Below, one piece after another: positions 1-3,437 of a stretch of 6,103 bases of DNA (positions are counted from its first letter, which is position 1; each line of letters starts with the position of its first letter). Under the pieces are notes generated by a model. It was not told the DNA's origin, made no database searches, and was given only the letters and a program-made list of their open reading frames with translations. The stretch comes from an uncultured Bacteroidota bacterium (GTDB lineage: Bacteria; Bacteroidota; Bacteroidia; Chitinophagales; Chitinophagaceae). The stretch is from the NCBI GenBank assembly GCA_946480675.1, contig CAMLKS010000159.1:1-6103 (forward strand), written 5' to 3'. The position numbers and the translations under genes are program-made.

Positions 1-784
1 CTTCAGGTGTCAGCCGCAGGTCGAAACCCAGGTTGCCGATACGCCACACCATTTCATTGCTGGCACTTTGCTCAAACTCTGCATAAAAACTTTTCAGTGC
101 CAGCTTCAGGTTATGTGCATCACTGCTCAGGCTTCTTGCCGATACAATGGCGGCTGCAGCCCCATCGCTAAACAGGGCGTTTGCCACCATCTGGTTGGCT
201 TCATTGCTTTTCTGGTAGTGCAGCGAGCACAGCTCCACACCTGCCAGCAACACCACCGCTTCCGGTTCCGAACGCACAATGTGATAGGCATACTTTAATG
301 CATTGATGGCCGCATAGCAGCCCATAAAATTGATGCAGGTACGCTCTACATTCCTCGGCAAGTCCAGCTTTTCAGTCAGCTCTATATCCAGGCCCGGTGC
401 ATACATGCCGGTGCAGCTAAAGGTTACCACATGCGTTACATCTTCTTTCTTCAGCAGGTCTAGCTGTGCAAAAGCATCGCGGCAGGCTTCGGCACATAGG
501 TCGCTGGAATGCTGTTCATATATTTGCATGCGTTGCGCTATATCTGTTTGCGGGTACCTGCCCGATGGATGAAATAGTTGATTGTCTTCCGCATCTTCCG
601 CCCCAAATTCACTCAACACACTATGCCGGTATTCAATGCCGCTTTTGCTGTATATCTGGCGCAGTGTCAGTCTTTCCGAGCGGTTCAGTCCGTTTGCCGA
701 TTCTAATATATCATAATGGTCCTGTTGGCATATTTTATTTACAGGTACCGCAGTGCCAATAGCTTGTACAGTAGGGCTCATCAT
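1..784 (-). CDS. Type III polyketide synthase (chalcone synthase-like), C-terminus cut by window edge
   Basis: The visible 261 residues match the thiolase-fold type III polyketide synthases, which load an acyl-CoA on a cysteine, extend it with malonyl-CoA and cyclise the chain to a resorcinol, pyrone or phloroglucinol. Seen: the nucleophile context MGCYAA with Cys156 (plant enzymes have it near 164), the bacterial-type segment ELCSLHYQ around residues 185-191, the ALFSDGAAAA block typical of the family, and WRIGNLGFDLRL near the edge. Family members are about 350-390 residues, so roughly 100 residues, including the catalytic His and Asn, lie beyond the left edge. The start is ATG at 784-782; a second ATG follows directly at 781-779 and is equally possible. 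There is no Shine-Dalgarno sequence. The gene is divergent from the UbiA gene. The alkylresorcinol or alkylpyrone product is inferred from the neighbour, not seen. A ketoacyl-ACP synthase III is the main alternative, but the segment signatures favour type III PKS. Confidence 0.9.
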   Translation of the reverse strand, partial: MMSPTVQAIGTAVPVNKICQQDHYDILESANGLNRSERLTLRQIYSKSGIEYRHSVLSEFGAEDAEDNQLFHPSGRYPQTDIAQRMQIYEQHSSDLCAEACRDAFAQLDLLKKEDVTHVVTFSCTGMYAPGLDIELTEKLDLPRNVERTCINFMGCYAAINALKYAYHIVRSEPEAVVLLAGVELCSLHYQKSNEANQMVANALFSDGAAAAIVSARSLSSDAHNLKLALKSFYAEFEQSASNEMVWRIGNLGFDLRLTPE

Positions 785-794
785 CTTATCATTT
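764..794 (+). promoter_or_regulatory. Possible weak promoter for the UbiA gene, inside the start of the PKS gene
   Basis: TTG at 764-766 is followed after 20 bp by TATCATTT at 787-794. This resembles the Bacteroidota -33/-7 pair (TTG, TAnnTTTG), but the -7 box has two mismatches. Because only 26 bp separate the divergent starts, any plus-strand promoter must overlap the 5' end of the synthase gene. The box ends three bases before an ATG at 798, which matters for choosing the UbiA start. No equally good minus-strand box for the synthase was found. Confidence 0.25.
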
Positions 795-810
795 AAAATG
801 CGTTTCACTT

Positions 811-1713
811 TTGAACCAGTCTATATCATACACCCGTCAGTTATTCGATAAGGATACGATCCTGCATTTGCGGATACCGTTTTCCATCTACCTCTTCCCC
901 GTATTCTGGTTCGGTATCAGTCAATCCTTAAATATTCATGCCATAGATATTTTAATTGTAGGCATTGTGCTTCATTTGTTTATCTATCCTGCCAGCAATC
1001 TGTATAACAGCTATATGGATAAAGACACGGGTAGCATCGGCGGGCTGGAACATCCGCCGCCCATAAAGCGCAGTATGTATTATACCAGCATTATTGTAGA
1101 TGTGGCAGGGTTATTGATTTGTGCCCTCACCGGCTGGCAAAATGTACTGCTGGTAGCGGGGTATATAGCCTTTTCAAAATCATATAGCTGGGATGGAATC
1201 CGCCTGAAAAAATACCCGCTTTGGGGATGGCTCAGTGTCATGTTCTTCCAGGGTGGTTATACCTTCATGCTTAGTAGCATGACGGCACAACGGCAGGTAG
1301 ATATGTCTTGGTTCACGCCTGCCAACCTGGAAGGTATGCTTATAGCTTCGCTGATGCTGGGTGGCTCTTACCCGCTTACACAGGTGTACCAGCACGAAGA
1401 GGACGGCGAGCGTGGCGATTATACCATTAGCTACAAGCTGGGTGTAAAGGGTACCTTCATTTTCTCGGGTATCTTCTTTGTGATATCAGCCATCGTTTGT
1501 TATCACTACTTCACCACCTGGCGCACGCTGACCGATTTCTTTATTTTCGTTGCCTGCCTGTCGCCGCTCATTATTTATTTCAACTGGTGGTTTGCCCGCA
1601 TCCTGAAAGACCCTGCCGAAGCACGCTATAAATATGCTATGCTGATGAACAAAATATCTGCTGCATGTATGATTATTTGTTTCACCATCATTATGATAAA
1701 GGATAGAATGTAG
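811..1713 (+). CDS. UbiA-superfamily membrane prenyltransferase
   Basis: This is a 300-residue, strongly hydrophobic protein with about eight or nine predicted membrane segments, the usual size for UbiA enzymes, which transfer a prenyl chain from its diphosphate to an aromatic or other acceptor in the membrane. Seen: LRIPFS at residues 20-25, an NxxxD motif at N66-D70 (NLYNSYMDKDTG) for Mg-diphosphate binding, the YSW...LKKYP loop at 125-136, and a second acidic loop (Q191, E196, E197, D198, E200, D203). The classical second DxxxD is altered, as in many divergent members. The first in-frame start is TTG at 811, preceded in frame by a stop at 772; no ATG occurs in frame before codon 69, which would cut off the first motif. 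TTG is unusual here, and ATG at 798 lies in another frame. Divergent from a type III PKS, so an aromatic polyketide acceptor is a reasonable inference; substrate and chain length cannot be read. Confidence 0.85.
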   Translation: MNQSISYTRQLFDKDTILHLRIPFSIYLFPVFWFGISQSLNIHAIDILIVGIVLHLFIYPASNLYNSYMDKDTGSIGGLEHPPPIKRSMYYTSIIVDVAGLLICALTGWQNVLLVAGYIAFSKSYSWDGIRLKKYPLWGWLSVMFFQGGYTFMLSSMTAQRQVDMSWFTPANLEGMLIASLMLGGSYPLTQVYQHEEDGERGDYTISYKLGVKGTFIFSGIFFVISAIVCYHYFTTWRTLTDFFIFVACLSPLIIYFNWWFARILKDPAEARYKYAMLMNKISAACMIICFTIIMIKDRM

Positions 1714-1723
1714 TCTTTTCGGA

Positions 1724-1743
1724 TAATCAATTATTATTGATTA
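1724..1743 (+). terminator. AT-rich hairpin after the UbiA gene, possible weak terminator
   Basis: TAATCAAT at 1724-1731 and ATTGATTA at 1736-1743 form a perfect 8-bp stem with a 4-nt loop, starting 11 nt after the UbiA stop codon. The stem is AT-rich and is not followed by a T tract, so it is a poor intrinsic terminator by the standard model. It could instead be a protein-binding dyad. Confidence 0.3.
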
Positions 1744-1750
1744 ATCAGAA

Positions 1751-1782
1751 TTGAAGGTATCTTTTACCTTCAGATACGTTTA
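1751..1782 (+). promoter_or_regulatory. Promoter of the 1792 gene with an inverted repeat between -33 and -7
   Basis: TTG at 1751-1753 and TACGTTTA at 1775-1782, 21 bp apart, fit the Bacteroidota -33/-7 layout; the -7 box matches five of the six fixed positions of TAnnTTTG. The spacer is almost filled by a perfect inverted repeat, TGAAGGTA at 1752-1759 and TACCTTCA at 1765-1772, with a 5-nt centre. A dyad in that place is a typical operator position, though a terminator hairpin for the upstream gene is the alternative; no T tract follows it. The predicted transcript starts near 1787, a few bases before the ATG at 1792. Confidence 0.4.
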
Positions 1783-1791
1783 TCTATCTAC

Positions 1792-2457
1792 ATGAAACGA
1801 AACTATTTTCGAATTGCGGCATTAATAATAATTGTTTCTGTGCTGCTTGTACCTGCGTATAATGTTTGTAGAACCTTAATATACACAAAGCCGTCATTAG
1901 GAAAGTTCGATAAAAGGTTGCCTAAATATTATTTGCAACCATTTAAACCGGGAACAAGTACGGATCTTAAAGTGAAATGTACTTATAAGACCCGATCTCA
2001 AAGCCCTGTCACTGTTTTTGCGGGCAAGGATTCCATTTATGTTTTGGTTTTGAGGTTACCGTTTACATGCGGTGCTTTTTCTGTTTCAATGCATAAGAAG
2101 CCGCTAGATTTAAGTTCCGGTGTCATTTATAGCGGCATTGGTACGGATCCTTTTGGCGGATGGTATGCAGTGGAAGAAATTCCGAAAGTTGAAAAGATCA
2201 ATGTCACAACTGATAGCAACATGTTCTTAATAGAGCATAAACAGGATCGGAAAATTTATACTACTACATCTAGTAAAATCGGTTTTTCTTTCAATAGCAG
2301 TTCTAAAAAGCTGCTGATCATAGAGTACAAATCAGAGGTAGGCATTAAATCTGAATTAGCCTTCATTGAAAAAGATGGGTTCATTTATCTTATCCTGTTT
2401 AATGATCTCAGTAAAACGAAATCGGTAAGTACTACACTTAACGACATATTAAACTAA
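1792..2457 (+). CDS. Membrane-anchored protein of unknown function, AT-rich
   Basis: I do not recognise this 221-residue protein. Residues 1-7 are basic (MKRNYFR) and are followed by a hydrophobic stretch at about 8-25, ending in YNVC. This reads as an uncleaved signal anchor; C26 does not sit in a good lipobox. The remaining roughly 190 residues would then lie in the periplasm. They are rich in Ser, Thr, Lys and alternating hydrophobic residues (for example SIYVLVLRL, KLLIIEYKS, FIYLILF), suggesting a mostly beta domain, with no catalytic motif I can name. ATG at 1792 is well placed behind a promoter. The base composition differs from its neighbours: two sampled 60-base rows have about 27-35% G+C, against about 48% in a row of the M1 gene, which hints at later acquisition or weak codon selection. 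It ends 30 nt before the glycosylase ATG. The reading frame is intact and clearly gene-like, but function is open. Confidence 0.7.
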   Translation: MKRNYFRIAALIIIVSVLLVPAYNVCRTLIYTKPSLGKFDKRLPKYYLQPFKPGTSTDLKVKCTYKTRSQSPVTVFAGKDSIYVLVLRLPFTCGAFSVSMHKKPLDLSSGVIYSGIGTDPFGGWYAVEEIPKVEKINVTTDSNMFLIEHKQDRKIYTTTSSKIGFSFNSSSKKLLIIEYKSEVGIKSELAFIEKDGFIYLILFNDLSKTKSVSTTLNDILN

Positions 2458-2475
2458 GTGCATGTTGTATCATTT

Positions 2476-2483
2476 TACATTTG
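2476..2483 (+). promoter_or_regulatory. Exact Bacteroidota -7 box (TACATTTG) for the SMUG2-like gene
   Basis: TACATTTG matches TAnnTTTG at every fixed position and ends four bases before ATG 2488. In this arrangement transcription would start at or next to the A of the ATG, giving a leaderless mRNA. A TTG at 2465-2467 is too close (8 bp) to be the -33 element, and no TTG lies at 19-21 bp, so the promoter would rely on the -7 box. The box overlaps the first codons of an upstream GTG-started version of the gene, which argues for ATG 2488. Confidence 0.5.
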
Positions 2484-2487
2484 CATC

Positions 2488-3192
2488 ATGACGTTCGCAG
2501 ATAAAGTCATCCGTTTCAATAAGCAACTGCAATATACCGGCGCGCCATTGCCGGCTGGCATCCGCGTCATGAACCCATTTATAGAAAATCCCGAAGCGCT
2601 GAAGGTTTCCTCGGCTTTCTATAAAAAGTATTATAGTGATACGCAACCTCGGTACCTTATCCTCGGCATCAACCCCGGCCGCTTTGGTGCCGGGCTTACG
2701 GGTGTACCCTTTACAGACCCCAAGCGCCTGATAAGTGAATGCAACATCCCGTATCATGGCAAGCTCACGCACGAACCTTCTTCTGTTTTTATGTATGAAA
2801 TGATACATGCCTTTGGCGGCGTAGCAGCCTTTTATCAAAAGTTCTATATCAATTCCCTTTGCCCTTTAGGCTTCACCAGTGTAGATGCAGCCGGCAAGGA
2901 AAAGAACTATAATTATTATGACAGTCCCGCACTCATCGCTGCTGTGAAAGATTACATCATTGAAAACATCCGCAGGCAGATATCCATAGGCACCGTGCCG
3001 GGTGTTTGCTTTTGCCTGGGGTTGGGTAAGAACATCGCCTTTCTGCAAAAGCTGAATAAAGAACATCATTTCTTTGATACCATCATCCCTTTGGAGCACC
3101 CCCGTTTCATTGTGCAATACAAGAGTAAAAACATACAGTCATACATTGATAAATATGTGAATGCCTTTCGTTCGGTAGCGGAGAGTACATAA
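2488..3192 (+). CDS. SMUG2-like uracil-DNA glycosylase
   Basis: This 234-residue protein is a member of the uracil-DNA glycosylase superfamily, SMUG-like branch, which removes uracil and related damaged bases from DNA to start base excision repair in the cytoplasm. Seen: motif 1 as GINPGRFG at residues 60-67 followed by TGVPF at 71-75, very close to the SMUG1 motif (GMNPGxxGxxxTGVPF), with N62 as the expected catalytic-site residue; and motif 2 as HPRF at 204-207, with H204 as the catalytic or stabilising His. The HPR form rather than SMUG1 HPSPR fits the SMUG2 subfamily known from Pedobacter. The frame extends upstream to a GTG at 2458 that directly abuts the previous stop, but the promoter box at 2476-2483 and the typical N-terminus (MTFADKVIRF) make ATG 2488 the better start. 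It carries no signal peptide or membrane segment. Exact base specificity (uracil, xanthine) cannot be decided here. Confidence 0.88.
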   Translation: MTFADKVIRFNKQLQYTGAPLPAGIRVMNPFIENPEALKVSSAFYKKYYSDTQPRYLILGINPGRFGAGLTGVPFTDPKRLISECNIPYHGKLTHEPSSVFMYEMIHAFGGVAAFYQKFYINSLCPLGFTSVDAAGKEKNYNYYDSPALIAAVKDYIIENIRRQISIGTVPGVCFCLGLGKNIAFLQKLNKEHHFFDTIIPLEHPRFIVQYKSKNIQSYIDKYVNAFRSVAEST

Positions 3193-3222
3193 ATAAAAGA
3201 ACCGCCATGAAGGCGGCCTTCT
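3191..3222 (-). terminator. GC hairpin with T-rich tail, minus-strand terminator (possibly also serving SMUG2 on plus)
   Basis: CCGCC at 3202-3206 pairs with GGCGG at 3212-3216 across a 5-nt loop. AGAA at 3198-3201 can pair with TTCT at 3219-3222, leaving a two-base bulge. Read on the minus strand, the stem is followed by TTCTTTTATTT, nine T in eleven bases, which is the classic intrinsic-terminator tail. On the plus strand the stem follows the glycosylase stop, but the tail (CCTTCTAATAGG) is poor in T, so termination should be stronger for a minus-strand transcript. No minus-strand protein gene ends here, which points to the small-RNA candidate. Confidence 0.5.
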
Positions 3223-3316
3223 AATAGGTTTATATTGTGGGGTAATGAGTGGAATATGAGTGATTGGTGTAATTACAGGGGCTGCCAGAAGATCAGCGCC
3301 ACATTTCCTTATCTCT
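3192..3316 (-). ncRNA. Candidate small non-coding RNA, family unknown
   Basis: The unit is defined by an exact minus-strand TAnnTTTG box at 3322-3329 and a terminator hairpin with T-rich tail at 3191-3222, predicting a transcript of about 120-125 nt beginning near 3316. Its 5' part can form a hairpin: GGCGCTG (minus strand, 3300-3294) with CAGCCCC (3284-3278), seven positions with one C-C mismatch and a 9-nt loop. Its middle (3275-3222) contains no G at all for 54 nt, so it should be single-stranded, and it carries CACTCAT twice. Structured ends around an unpaired pyrimidine/adenine region suit a base-pairing regulatory RNA. I do not recognise a known family; the SRP RNA signature (GGAAGG/AGCAGCC) is absent. 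The alternative is a short peptide gene: a TTG-started minus frame from 3324 runs through the terminator into the glycosylase gene and looks unconvincing. The presence of a transcript is inferred only. Confidence 0.4.
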
Positions 3317-3321
3317 GCACA

Positions 3322-3355
3322 CAAAGGTATAACATTTTTTTTAAATTAACGCCAA
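3322..3355 (-). promoter_or_regulatory. Minus-strand Bacteroidota promoter for the ncRNA candidate
   Basis: Read on the minus strand, TACCTTTG occupies 3329-3322 and matches TAnnTTTG exactly. A TTG at 3355-3353 lies 23 bp upstream, slightly longer than the usual spacing of about 19-21 bp. The spacer contains a run of eight A on this strand. Transcription should begin near 3316. No protein-coding gene lies downstream on this strand before the terminator. Confidence 0.45.
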
Positions 3356-3390
3356 TGCTTATGTAAGGCTTCCCCTTTTATATCCCCCTG

Positions 3391-3418
3391 TTTGCTATGG
3401 TTTCGTTTTGTATTTTCA
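3391..3418 (+). promoter_or_regulatory. Possible promoter of the M1 peptidase gene
   Basis: TTTG at 3391-3394 and TATTTTCA at 3411-3418 resemble a -33/-7 pair, but the spacing is only 16 bp and the last two positions of the -7 box deviate. It would give a leader of roughly 15 nt before ATG 3438. It is the best candidate in the 110 bp upstream, but weak. Confidence 0.3.
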
Positions 3419-3437
3419 GGCCGCATTTAGCATTGAT

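Noticed and set aside
68..762. Several open frames on the plus strand across 68-762
   Set aside because: They are opposite the type III PKS gene, whose conserved motifs are read on the minus strand, and their translations show no family features.
2458..2487. Upstream GTG start of the SMUG2-like gene, directly after the previous stop codon
   Set aside because: The ten added residues overlap an exact -7 promoter box and do not look like part of the fold; ATG 2488 fits the promoter and the family better.
3191..3316. SRP RNA or other housekeeping small RNA
   Set aside because: The conserved SRP loop (GGAAGG with AGCAGCC) is absent, and no tRNA-like acceptor or anticodon structure was found.
3139..3324. 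A 61-codon minus-strand frame starting with TTG just after the minus-strand promoter
   Set aside because: It runs through the terminator hairpin and into the 3' end of the glycosylase gene, uses a rare start, and has no recognisable features. The region is better explained by a non-coding transcript.
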